A DNA stretch of 8,964 nucleotides. Source: JACVRN01 sp035276685. Lineage in GTDB: Bacteria > Acidobacteriota > Blastocatellia > Pyrinomonadales > Pyrinomonadaceae. The notes below the pieces were generated by a model that worked only from the letters and a program-made list of their open reading frames with translations, had not been told where the DNA came from and did not search any database. The number at the start of each line of letters is the position of its first letter. Positions within the stretch are counted from its first letter, which is position 1. A program made the position numbers and the translations under genes. This document shows positions 1 through 5,076 of this stretch, piece after piece. The stretch covers positions 1 through 8,964 of the forward strand of contig DATELK010000187.1 of the NCBI GenBank assembly GCA_035276685.1. The letters are read 5' to 3'.

Positions 1-174
1 GACGACTGGACGCAAGCGGTCGCGCACGACGAGCCCTTCCTTGGCCTGTCAGACCTCTTCTTTCCCATGTGGCGCGTCGAGCGACTGACGCGCGACGAGT
101 CCTCCGACGGCCTGCCCTCGCTCGCCGAACAGTTCGAGCGCCGCACGGGACGTAAATTGGAAGAGTTTTTCTGA
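1..174 (+). CDS. C-terminal end of an unidentified protein (5' truncated by window)
   Basis: Frame 1 is open from the first base to a TGA at 172-174 and encodes the last 57 residues of a protein. The fragment is acidic and rich in Arg and Phe, starting DDWTQAVAHDEPFLGLSDLF and ending in RRTGRKLEEFF. Codon use (GC-rich third positions, CGC, GAG, CTG) matches the genes downstream, which supports real coding. I do not recognise the family from this fragment. No classic terminator follows. The stop codon lies in a short palindrome (CTGAAG-A-CTTCAG, 171-183) that lacks a T run. recA begins 228 bases later behind its own promoter, so the two are probably separate transcription units. Confidence 0.6.
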   Translation, partial: DDWTQAVAHDEPFLGLSDLFFPMWRVERLTRDESSDGLPSLAEQFERRTGRKLEEFF

Positions 175-190
175 AGACTTCAGCGAAGGC

Positions 191-220
191 TTGCCGCAGG
201 GCACCGAGCCATGTTATACA
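191..220 (+). promoter_or_regulatory. Candidate upstream promoter in the recA leader region
   Basis: TTGCCG (191-196), an 18-base spacer and TATACA (215-220). The -10 element is preceded by TG plus one base (212-214), which makes an extended -10. It would give a recA leader of roughly 175 bases. It is weaker evidence than the promoter at 299-327, so it may be a secondary start or chance. Confidence 0.25.
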
Positions 221-289
221 GCGCGCTGCACCTCATAGAGTGATAAAAAAATTGACCCCCTTGGCTAAAAAAAAGTTTGTTGCACGTGT

Positions 290-301
290 GAAACGCTGTT
301 C
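290..301 (+). promoter_or_regulatory. Possible LexA/SOS-like operator upstream of recA
   Basis: The sequence GAAACGCTGTTC is one base from the Gram-positive-type LexA box core GAAC-N4-GTTC and overlaps the weak -35 of the recA promoter. recA is the classical LexA target, so the position makes sense. LexA boxes vary between phyla and no lexA gene is in the window, so this stays a candidate. Confidence 0.3.
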
Positions 302-327
302 CATTCTCGCGCGTCGTGTGCTATACT
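299..327 (+). promoter_or_regulatory. Probable recA promoter (extended -10)
   Basis: TATACT at 322-327 is preceded by TGC (319-321), giving a complete extended -10 (TGnTATACT). The -35 position, 17 bases upstream, holds only a weak TTCCAT (299-304), as is usual when an extended -10 is present. Transcription would start near 334, leaving a leader of about 70 bases before recA. A GAAA-N4-GTTC sequence (290-301) overlaps the -35, where an SOS repressor would be expected to act. Confidence 0.5.
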
Positions 328-402
328 GCACGGCAGTTCTCGCGGCAGCGCCGTGAAGACGCTCTATAAAATCACGAACGCGAAAAGGAACAGTAGAAAG
401 AG

Positions 403-1494
403 ATGTATCAAATGGCAGACGATAGAATGAGCGCTGACCGCGGCAAGGCCGTTGAAGCGGCGCTGCTGAATATTGAGAAGAAATTTGGCAAAGGCTCGAT
501 AATGAAGCTGGGCGAGCGCAAGGTCGAAGACGTCCCGGCTATTTCCACCACCTCCATCAGCCTAGATGCGGCCATTGGCGTCGGCGGCGTGCCTCGCGGG
601 CGCATCATAGAGATTTACGGCCCGGAGTCATCTGGCAAAACCACTCTGGCCCTGCACATCGTCTCGCAGGCGCAGAAGGCCGGAGGCGTCGCCGCCTACA
701 TCGACGCGGAGCACGCCATGGACGCGGAGTACGCTGGCAAGCTCGGCGTGAATGTAGACGAGCTTCTCATCTCGCAGCCGGACTCGGGCGAGCAGGCTCT
801 TGAGATTGCGGAAGCCCTCGTGCGCTCGAACGGCGTTGATGTCATAGTCATCGACTCCGTGGCGGCGCTGGTGCCGCGCGCTGAGCTTGACGGAGAGATG
901 GGCGACTCGCTTCCGGGCCTTCAGGCTCGACTGATGTCGCAGGCGCTGAGAAAGCTCGCCGCCATAGTCTCGCAGAGCAACACCTGCTTCATCTTCATCA
1001 ACCAGATACGCGAGAAGATTGGCGTCATGTTCGGCTCGCCCGAGACCACCACGGGCGGACGCGCGCTGAAGTTCTACGCCTCCGTGCGTCTTGATATTCG
1101 CCGCATAGGCGCAATCAAGGACGGCGACCGGGTCGTGGGCAACCGCACGAAGGTCAAGGTCGTGAAGAACAAGGTCGCGCCGCCTTTCCGCGAGTGCGAG
1201 TTCGACATAGTCTACGGCGAGGGCATCTCGCGCGAAGGCGACGTGCTTGATTTGGCCGTGACCAACAAGGTCGTCGAGAAGGCGGGCGCGTGGTTCTCAT
1301 ACAAGGGCGAGCGACTGGGCCAGGGACGCGAGAACTCCAAGCAGAACCTGAGGGACAATGCCGACCTTCTGGCGCGCGTCGAGCATGACGTGAAGACGGC
1401 GCTCGGCATCTCTACGGGTGACGCTGCTACGGAGGCTTCGGAAACGGAAGAAGCCGCTCAACCGGCCGCTTCCAGCCGCAAGGCCGCCAAGTAA
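403..1494 (+). CDS. recA: Recombinase RecA
   Basis: RecA forms ATP-dependent filaments on single-stranded DNA, drives homologous pairing and strand exchange, and activates LexA self-cleavage in the SOS response. The 363-residue product has the usual length. Visible landmarks are Walker A GPESSGKT (73-80), the catalytic glutamate in DAEH (E103), Walker B VIVIDS (147-152, D151), and loop L2 with NQIREKIGVMFGSPETTTGG (200-219). That loop has Ser where many RecAs have Asn (GNPETTTGG). The C-terminal tail is acidic and Ala/Glu-rich, then ends basic (SSRKAAK). Start choice is uncertain. ATG 403 has AAAAGGA 13 bases upstream. In-frame ATG 412 (MADDR...) has GAAAGAG at 9 bases and gives the more typical N terminus. 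No recX follows. A strong terminator closes the unit, so recA is probably monocistronic, with its own promoter at 299-327. Confidence 0.98.
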   Translation: MYQMADDRMSADRGKAVEAALLNIEKKFGKGSIMKLGERKVEDVPAISTTSISLDAAIGVGGVPRGRIIEIYGPESSGKTTLALHIVSQAQKAGGVAAYIDAEHAMDAEYAGKLGVNVDELLISQPDSGEQALEIAEALVRSNGVDVIVIDSVAALVPRAELDGEMGDSLPGLQARLMSQALRKLAAIVSQSNTCFIFINQIREKIGVMFGSPETTTGGRALKFYASVRLDIRRIGAIKDGDRVVGNRTKVKVVKNKVAPPFRECEFDIVYGEGISREGDVLDLAVTNKVVEKAGAWFSYKGERLGQGRENSKQNLRDNADLLARVEHDVKTALGISTGDAATEASETEEAAQPAASSRKAAK

Positions 1495-1512
1495 GAGAAA
1501 CCTAAGAAGGCG

Positions 1513-1572
1513 AAAGGCAAAAGTGAAGATAAGGCGCGAGAGGCTCTCTCGCCCTTCACTTTTGCCTTTTTT
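1513..1572 (+). terminator. Strong rho-independent terminator after recA
   Basis: A perfect 16-bp stem pairs 1513-1528 (AAAGGCAAAAGTGAAG) with 1554-1569. Inside it lies a second hairpin, GCGAGAG (1536-1542) with CTCTCGC (1546-1552), on a three-base loop. The outer arm runs directly into a T-rich stretch (1567-1573). The symmetry and the A-run before the stem could let it work in both directions. It begins 19 bases after the recA stop and separates recA from the deaminase gene. Confidence 0.9.
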
Positions 1573-1616
1573 ATTTTGCCTTTTTACTTTATTGTCTCTG
1601 TCGCTGAAAAAGAGAG

Positions 1617-2948
1617 ATGATGAAATCCGTCCTGATAAAAAACGGCACGCTCGTCACAGTGGACAGCAGCGATTCTGTCTTCAGTGGCGACCTGCTCGTG
1701 CGCGACGGCCGCATAGCCGAGATGGGCGAGCGCCTTGATGCTTCCGCAGACGAAGTGATAGACGCGCGCGGTTGCGCCGTGCTGCCCGGCTTTGTGCAGA
1801 CGCACATACACCTTTGCCAGACGCTCTTTCGCGGCGCGGCCGACGACCTGCCCCTGATTGACTGGCTCAAGCGGAGAGTCTGGCCGATGGAGGCCGCGCA
1901 CACACCGGCCTCCGTGCGAGCCTCCGCGCAGCTTGGCATAGCCGAGATGATTCAGGGCGGGACGACCGCAGCGCTCACTATGGAGACGGTCAACCACACG
2001 GCGGAGGCCTTTCGCGTGGCAGAAAGGGCGGGCTTTCGCGCGACCATAGGCAAGTGCATGATGGACAAGGGCGACGGCGTGCCCGCAGAGCTTCACGAAG
2101 AGACGGATGCTTCCATCAGAGAATCCCTAGAGCTTTTGGAAGAATGGAATGGTCGCGCCGGGGGGCGTCTGCGCTACTGCTTCGCGCCGCGCTTCGCCGT
2201 GAGCTGCACGAAAGAACTGCTCTCTGAGGTCTCTAGGCTGGCGCGCGAGCGACGGGTGATGATTCACACGCACGCCTCCGAGAACAGGACGGAGATAGAG
2301 ATGGTGGAGCGTGAGACGGGGATGCGAAACGTCGTCTACCTTGATTCGCTCGGGCTCACGGGCCGCGACGTGGCTCTGGCCCACTGCGTTCATCTGGACG
2401 ATGCTGAGATAGAGCTTCTGGCGCGCACACAAACGCAGGTGATGCACTGTCCTTCATCTAATCTGAAGCTTGGCTCAGGCCTTGCGCGCATCTCCGAGAT
2501 GCTTGAGCGCGGCGTGCAGGTGTCACTCGGCGCGGACGGCGCTCCGTGCAACAACCGGCTGGACATGCTGACGGAGATGCGAACGGCTGCGCTGCTGCAA
2601 AAAGTCATGGCGGGCACGGAAGCGCTGCCTGCGCGTCGCGCGCTTCGCATGGCTACGATTGACGGCGCACGCGCGCTTCAGCTTGAGAGCGAAATCGGGA
2701 GCCTCGAAGAAGGCAAGCGCGCAGACATCTCAATCATCAACATGGAGCGCACGCACACAAGCCCACACACCTCCGACCTCATCTCCATGATTGTCTACGC
2801 GGCACAAGCGTCGGACGTTGAGACGGTTCTGATAGATGGAGAAGTAGTCATGCGCGAGCGACGGCTCCTGACCTTAACGGAGCGCGACGTGATAGAGGAG
2901 GCGAACCGCGAGTCTGCGCTCCTGATAGAGAGGGCGGGGCTCGCTTAG
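1617..2948 (+). CDS. Amidohydrolase, 5'-deoxyadenosine / MTA / SAH deaminase type
   Basis: This is a 443-residue metal-dependent amidohydrolase of the TrzA/AtzB/MtaD branch. Such enzymes deaminate adenosyl compounds (5'-deoxyadenosine, 5'-methylthioadenosine, S-adenosylhomocysteine) to inosine forms in the cytoplasm, salvaging by-products of SAM and radical-SAM chemistry. The fold is a beta-sandwich wrapped around a TIM barrel. Visible metal and catalytic residues are HIH (63-65), HASE with H219 and E222, H256 in AHCVH, and D307 in GADGAPCNN. The stretches HLCQTLFRGAADDL (65-78) and HCPSSNLKLGSG (277-288) are typical of proteins annotated as 5'-deoxyadenosine deaminase, which is my preferred call. 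Substrate cannot be fixed from sequence; guanine or chlorohydrolase relatives are less likely. ATG 1617 is preceded directly by AGAGAG, and ATG 1620 is an equally good start. The gene meets the next one tail to tail with a 4-base overlap. Confidence 0.88.
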   Translation: MMKSVLIKNGTLVTVDSSDSVFSGDLLVRDGRIAEMGERLDASADEVIDARGCAVLPGFVQTHIHLCQTLFRGAADDLPLIDWLKRRVWPMEAAHTPASVRASAQLGIAEMIQGGTTAALTMETVNHTAEAFRVAERAGFRATIGKCMMDKGDGVPAELHEETDASIRESLELLEEWNGRAGGRLRYCFAPRFAVSCTKELLSEVSRLARERRVMIHTHASENRTEIEMVERETGMRNVVYLDSLGLTGRDVALAHCVHLDDAEIELLARTQTQVMHCPSSNLKLGSGLARISEMLERGVQVSLGADGAPCNNRLDMLTEMRTAALLQKVMAGTEALPARRALRMATIDGARALQLESEIGSLEEGKRADISIINMERTHTSPHTSDLISMIVYAAQASDVETVLIDGEVVMRERRLLTLTERDVIEEANRESALLIERAGLA

Positions 2949-3358
2949 CCTATACGCGCCCGACACGTGCTACAGAATTGCTGGTTGTCCTTCATCAAGA
3001 GACCAATCCAGAAGAGCGGAAAACAGAAGAGCAGCATCACGGCGAAGACTATCCAGCCGCCGTCCGAAATCTTTTCTATGGAGAAGGGCGGGGCAGTCGA
3101 GTGGCAGTAAGGGCACCTGTAGCCGGACAACTGCGGCTGAGGTCTGATGCCGCTGGCCGCAGGCTGCACCGTCGCTGGCGGCGCGTAAGCGTCGTAAGAG
3201 GGTGGAGTATAAGCGGGCGGCCTCTGCTGCGTAACAGGCTTCTCTTTTTTTATCTCGCTCGTAGGCGCGCGGCCCGTCAGCCAGAGGCTCGTCCCGCACC
3301 CTATACAGGAGCGGGCGTTATCGTCATTCAAGGTGCGACAGGCATCGCATCGAATCAT
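2945..3358 (-). CDS. Membrane-associated double zinc ribbon protein with LITAF-like domain
   Basis: The product has 137 residues in three parts. Residues 1-22 form a small zinc ribbon with C4/C7 and C18/C21 (CDAC, CIGC). Residues 23-79 form a Pro/Ala/Tyr-rich linker with no evident fold. Residues 80-137 show CPYC (C82, C85), a hydrophobic stretch (about 101-122) and FCSTCRARIG (C129, C132). A CxxC pair, a hydrophobic insertion and a second CxxC followed by a short IG tail is the layout of the LITAF-like zinc ribbon. In that domain the hydrophobic part dips into one membrane leaflet and both CxxC pairs bind one zinc on the cytoplasmic side. The role in bacteria is unknown to me. Start: GGAG lies 7 bases upstream of the ATG. 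The stop overlaps the deaminase stop. An ordinary one-span zinc-ribbon protein is the alternative. Confidence 0.8.
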   Translation of the reverse strand: MIRCDACRTLNDDNARSCIGCGTSLWLTGRAPTSEIKKEKPVTQQRPPAYTPPSYDAYAPPATVQPAASGIRPQPQLSGYRCPYCHSTAPPFSIEKISDGGWIVFAVMLLFCFPLFWIGLLMKDNQQFCSTCRARIG

Positions 3359-3425
3359 CGGGGGTCTCCGAAAGGCTAAAGAACGCGGGCGAACAACACC
3401 GGCTGCCGCGCAGTTTATATCACGA

Positions 3426-3454
3426 AGTATACGACGCGGGAGAGCGCAAAGTTA
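3426..3454 (-). promoter_or_regulatory. Candidate promoter for the LITAF-like gene
   Basis: Reading the minus strand, TATACT (3431-3426) forms a good -10, with a poor -35 (TAACTT, 3454-3449) 17 bases upstream. The leader to the ATG at 3358 would be about 60 bases. The -35 match is weak, so confidence is low. Confidence 0.3.
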
Positions 3455-3571
3455 GATTTATGAGGACGGAAAAAGCCTTTGAGACACACCTTCACTCTCG
3501 TGCGTGAGCGGAAACAGGCTGCCCGCCGCCGCTTGGGTTAACCCTTTGCTTGTTCAGAGCCCGCGAGCCGC

Positions 3572-3814
3572 CTACTGCTCGCACCAATGCGCGTAGCAAT
3601 GAACTATGCCCTGGTTGAATTCTTCGCCGCAGGCCATATTTGTTTCACCATATTTAGCTATACACTTTTCATATTGTGCCTGAACATTCTCCAGACAGTG
3701 TAAGCACTTGTCGGGCGGGTCTGCTTTTACGTTTCGAGTAGAAGAGGCGGGAAAGACCAGCATCAGCGCGCAGAAGACCAATGCCGTAAACAAGTAGCCG
3801 AGCGTTCTTCTCAT
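3572..3814 (-). CDS. Small secreted protein with evenly spaced cysteines
   Basis: The product has 80 residues and I do not recognise its family. Residues 1-31 look like a signal peptide: MRRT, then a hydrophobic core LGYLFTALVFCALMLVF, then a likely cleavage after VKA. The predicted mature chain of about 49 residues has six cysteines: C37, C40, C51, C62, C73 and C78. C40, C51, C62 and C73 are exactly 11 residues apart, a spacing that lines residues up on one face of a helix. CLHC is not a haem site because no CxxCH is present. The chain also has His39, His72 and His76, so metal binding is possible, though disulfide bonding in the periplasm or outside the cell is the simpler reading. Start: AAGGAG sits 6 bases before the ATG, an excellent ribosome site. 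It has its own promoter at 3875-3904. Confidence 0.75.
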   Translation of the reverse strand: MRRTLGYLFTALVFCALMLVFPASSTRNVKADPPDKCLHCLENVQAQYEKCIAKYGETNMACGEEFNQGIVHCYAHWCEQ

Positions 3815-3874
3815 TGAAAGCTCCTTCCGATTACTCGTGTTGCGCGAGGGTGTTTAGCTTAAGACGGAAGCGTT

Positions 3875-3904
3875 CCTATAATCCACGTTGGAGCGGAAAG
3901 TCAA
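3875..3904 (-). promoter_or_regulatory. Promoter for the small secreted cysteine protein
   Basis: On the minus strand, TTGACT (3904-3899) and TATAGG (3880-3875) are 18 bases apart. Read one base earlier, TTATAG gives a 17-base spacer. Transcription would start near 3868, leaving a leader of about 54 bases that contains the AAGGAG site. The overlapping plus-strand TATAAT (3877-3882) has no convincing -35 and is probably the same AT-rich patch seen from the other side. Confidence 0.6.
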
Positions 3905-4163
3905 TAACAATCTGTCCTGTGCTGGAAAGGCCTGTAAAAATGGCTGTGCCAGCTCTGATGTAGCGCTTACGGGGGGCGTAGGCGGCGTCCGAGCTGGCAC
4001 GGGCGGGCACTATCGAGTTCGGGCTTGGGATGTTGTCTCTAAGACCAGACCGGCGTTTGGGCCACCAGCCCATCCTAAACGCGCAGAATTATACATCTCT
4101 TTGCGAAACTGTCAACGGTTTTTTGTGACTAATTCGACAAAAAATAGCGCGGCCCTGCCCCGT
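3905..4163. other. Intergenic stretch with a long stem-loop and no identified gene
   Basis: No protein here convinces me. The frames that stay open on either strand lack a ribosome site, and one needs a TTG start and runs into the tRNA promoter. A perfect 10-bp stem pairs GTGCCAGCTC (3946-3955) with GAGCTGGCAC (3991-4000). Its 35-base loop can form a small TACG/CGTA hairpin (3968-3971 with 3977-3980). Downstream, 4080-4150 is AT-richer. It could be an unannotated structured RNA, a decayed repeat or plain spacer. I recognise no known RNA family in it. Confidence 0.4.
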
Positions 4164-4192
4164 TTGACACTCAGGGTTTGAGCCTTTATACT
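4164..4192 (+). promoter_or_regulatory. Promoter of tRNA-Phe
   Basis: A perfect TTGACA (4164-4169), a 17-base spacer and TATACT (4187-4192). This is the best housekeeping sigma-factor promoter in the window, as expected for a stable RNA gene. Transcription would start near 4199, leaving a leader of about 32 bases to be trimmed by RNase P. Confidence 0.85.
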
Positions 4193-4230
4193 GCCTGCTT
4201 TCCGCCCGTAAAGTGCGCGTGATTATCCAC

Positions 4231-4303
4231 GGCCAGGTAGCTCAGTTGGTAGAGCGCGGCCCTGAAAAGGCCGGCGTCGGCGGTTCGATTCCGTCCCTGG
4301 CCA
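4231..4303 (+). tRNA. tRNA-Phe (anticodon GAA)
   Basis: The 73-base gene folds as a full cloverleaf. The acceptor stem is GGCCAGG/CCTGGCC with discriminator A at 4303, and the D stem is GCTC/GAGC around AGTTGGTA. The anticodon stem is CGGCC/GGCCG with loop CTGAAAA (anticodon GAA), and the variable loop is GCGTC. The T stem is GGCGG/CCGTC (one G-U pair) with loop TTCGATT. CCA is not encoded (TCG follows), so a CCA-adding enzyme must supply it. It stands alone behind its own strong promoter. Confidence 0.97.
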
Positions 4304-4310
4304 TCGGTTT

Positions 4311-4377
4311 GGTAAATGGTCAACGGTAAATGGAGTTAAGTTCAATCCATTTACCGTTGACCATTTACTATTTACCG
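4311..4377. repeat. Long palindrome with heptamer periodicity, probable terminator
   Basis: A perfect 22-bp inverted repeat pairs 4313-4334 with 4346-4367, extended by one more pair (4312/4368) and a G-U, around an 11-base loop. Read on the minus strand from 4376, the right arm splits into seven-base units GGTAAAT, AGTAAAT, GGTCAAC and GGTAAAT. The left arm has the same kind of units in the opposite direction. It lies between the end of tRNA-Phe (8 bases away) and the stop of the convergent cREC gene (3 bases away). It could therefore stop transcription from both sides, although no T run is present. Its make-up suggests a dispersed short repeat rather than an ordinary terminator. Confidence 0.75.
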
Positions 4378-4379
4378 CT

Positions 4380-4835
4380 TTATCGCTGCCAGTAGTGCTT
4401 GATTTTGTGTGAGAGAAGGGGAAAGGGGACGTACTCGGCCTTGCGTCCGGCGCGTCGCAGCTCTTCCACCATACGCATGGCTCCGTCCGCGTTGCGCGTG
4501 TGAACCATTATGGTAGAGCCGCTCTGTCGCTCGGGGCGAGAGGCCAACCAGACCGCCACGGCGTAGCCGGTTCTCTCGTCGTCGGTTGACTCGGCGTGAT
4601 AATGCTCTGGCAGCAGGTCGTGATCCAGAAAAATCGCGTCGTAGGTCTTCGCGTCCAGAAGCTTCAAAGCGCCTTCGACCGTTTCGGCTATGTCAAGGGA
4701 GTCGTTCCTGAAGCGCTTGGTGAACCAGGCGTGACGACGCGTGTCGTCGTCAAGCAGAAAGACGCGAATCGGATGGCGCTCGGCCGCTTGGTCTTCTATG
4801 CCGAGCTTTCTTAGCATCCCCTTCCAGATACTCAT
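4380..4835 (-). CDS. Divergent receiver-like protein (cREC, cyclic-phosphate processing type)
   Basis: The product has 151 residues and a receiver-like alpha/beta fold. VFLLDDD (25-31) supplies the acidic cluster after strand 1, followed by RR (33-34) and W37. FLDHDLL (69-75) stands where a response regulator has its phosphorylated Asp. TGYAVAVWL (89-97) and MVHTRNADGAMRMV (110-123) complete the pattern. DDD, LDHDL, TGY and VH(S/T)xNxxG mark the cREC family, which Burroughs and Aravind predicted to process cyclic phosphates in RNA-related pathways. A classical two-component regulator is less likely: there is no output domain, no sensor kinase nearby, and His lies beside the key Asp. The ATG at 4835 has only a distant GAGG. 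Met7 has GGAAGGGG almost touching it, so the start is uncertain. The gene is divergent from the two-domain oxidoreductase. Confidence 0.8.
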   Translation of the reverse strand: MSIWKGMLRKLGIEDQAAERHPIRVFLLDDDTRRHAWFTKRFRNDSLDIAETVEGALKLLDAKTYDAIFLDHDLLPEHYHAESTDDERTGYAVAVWLASRPERQSGSTIMVHTRNADGAMRMVEELRRAGRKAEYVPFPLLSHKIKHYWQR

Positions 4836-4921
4836 CTATTACGGATTAACCTCGCGCTTGGGTGAGATGGCGGCCATCTTGTTCGGACAAGCTTGCAATC
4901 AGGATTTTCATGCGAAGCCTG

Positions 4922-4930
4922 ACTATAACA
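4922..4930 (-). promoter_or_regulatory. Candidate extended -10 for the cREC gene
   Basis: The minus strand reads TGTTATAGT (4930-4922), an extended -10 with TATAGT. No recognisable -35 is present. The leader would be about 80 bases. An 18-base dyad (4943-4960) sits where the -35 would be. On the plus strand the same patch offers TATAAC (4924-4929), without a good -35, toward the oxidoreductase. Confidence 0.35.
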
Positions 4931-4942
4931 CAAAGGGCTACG

Positions 4943-4960
4943 CGCGTGTCGAGACACGCG
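4943..4960. repeat. 18-base perfect dyad between divergent genes
   Basis: CGCGTGTCGAGACACGCG is fully self-complementary. It lies in the 241-base gap between the divergent cREC and oxidoreductase genes, just upstream of the minus-strand -10. It could be an operator for a dimeric regulator or simply a short RNA hairpin. Confidence 0.5.
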
Positions 4961-4974
4961 GGGAGCGCGCTATG

Positions 4975-5011
4975 CGAAGAGCAGGCTTTTGAATCGCTCT
5001 TCGAGTGATTC
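4975..5011 (+). promoter_or_regulatory. Two mutually exclusive hairpins upstream of the two-domain oxidoreductase
   Basis: CGAAGAGC (4975-4982) can pair with GCTCTTCG (4996-5003). Alternatively, GAATCGCTC (4991-4999) can pair with GAGTGATTC (5003-5011) around a TTC loop, with one G-U pair. The two structures share bases and cannot form together. They lie 66-102 bases before the start codon, so a leader-RNA switch is conceivable. No T run follows, and no promoter is firmly placed upstream. Confidence 0.3.
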
Positions 5012-5076
5012 TTCCGCGAGGGCCGTTTCTGGCTCAAGCGCGCCTTGTGCTACGCTCCCTTTATTGAATAGAGAAG

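Noticed and set aside
1584..2096. Open minus-strand frame of 170 codons opposite the deaminase
   Set aside because: It lies fully antisense to a well-supported gene, has no ribosome site, and its Arg/His/Ala-rich translation looks like the shadow of GC-rich coding.
403..2948. recA-deaminase operon
   Set aside because: A strong two-tier terminator with a T run separates them, and the functions are unrelated.
3535..3544. GGGTTAACCC palindrome as terminator of the small secreted gene
   Set aside because: Only five base pairs with no loop and no T run; too short to support.
3876..4073. Minus-strand open frame of 65 codons in the same gap
   Set aside because: No ribosome site is visible, and its 3' end runs over the promoter of the small secreted gene. 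The product is not recognisable.
3888..4181. Plus-strand open frame of 97 codons before tRNA-Phe, with TATAAT at 3877-3882
   Set aside because: It needs a TTG start without ribosome site, has a poor -35, overlaps the tRNA promoter, and the translation resembles no protein I know.
4223..4231. DnaA-box-like TTATCCACG at the tRNA-Phe start
   Set aside because: It is a single 8-of-9 match in the tRNA leader with no second box nearby, so chance is the best explanation.
4311..4377. CRISPR array
   Set aside because: The repeats are seven-base units in an inverted arrangement without spacers of constant length, and no cas gene is present.
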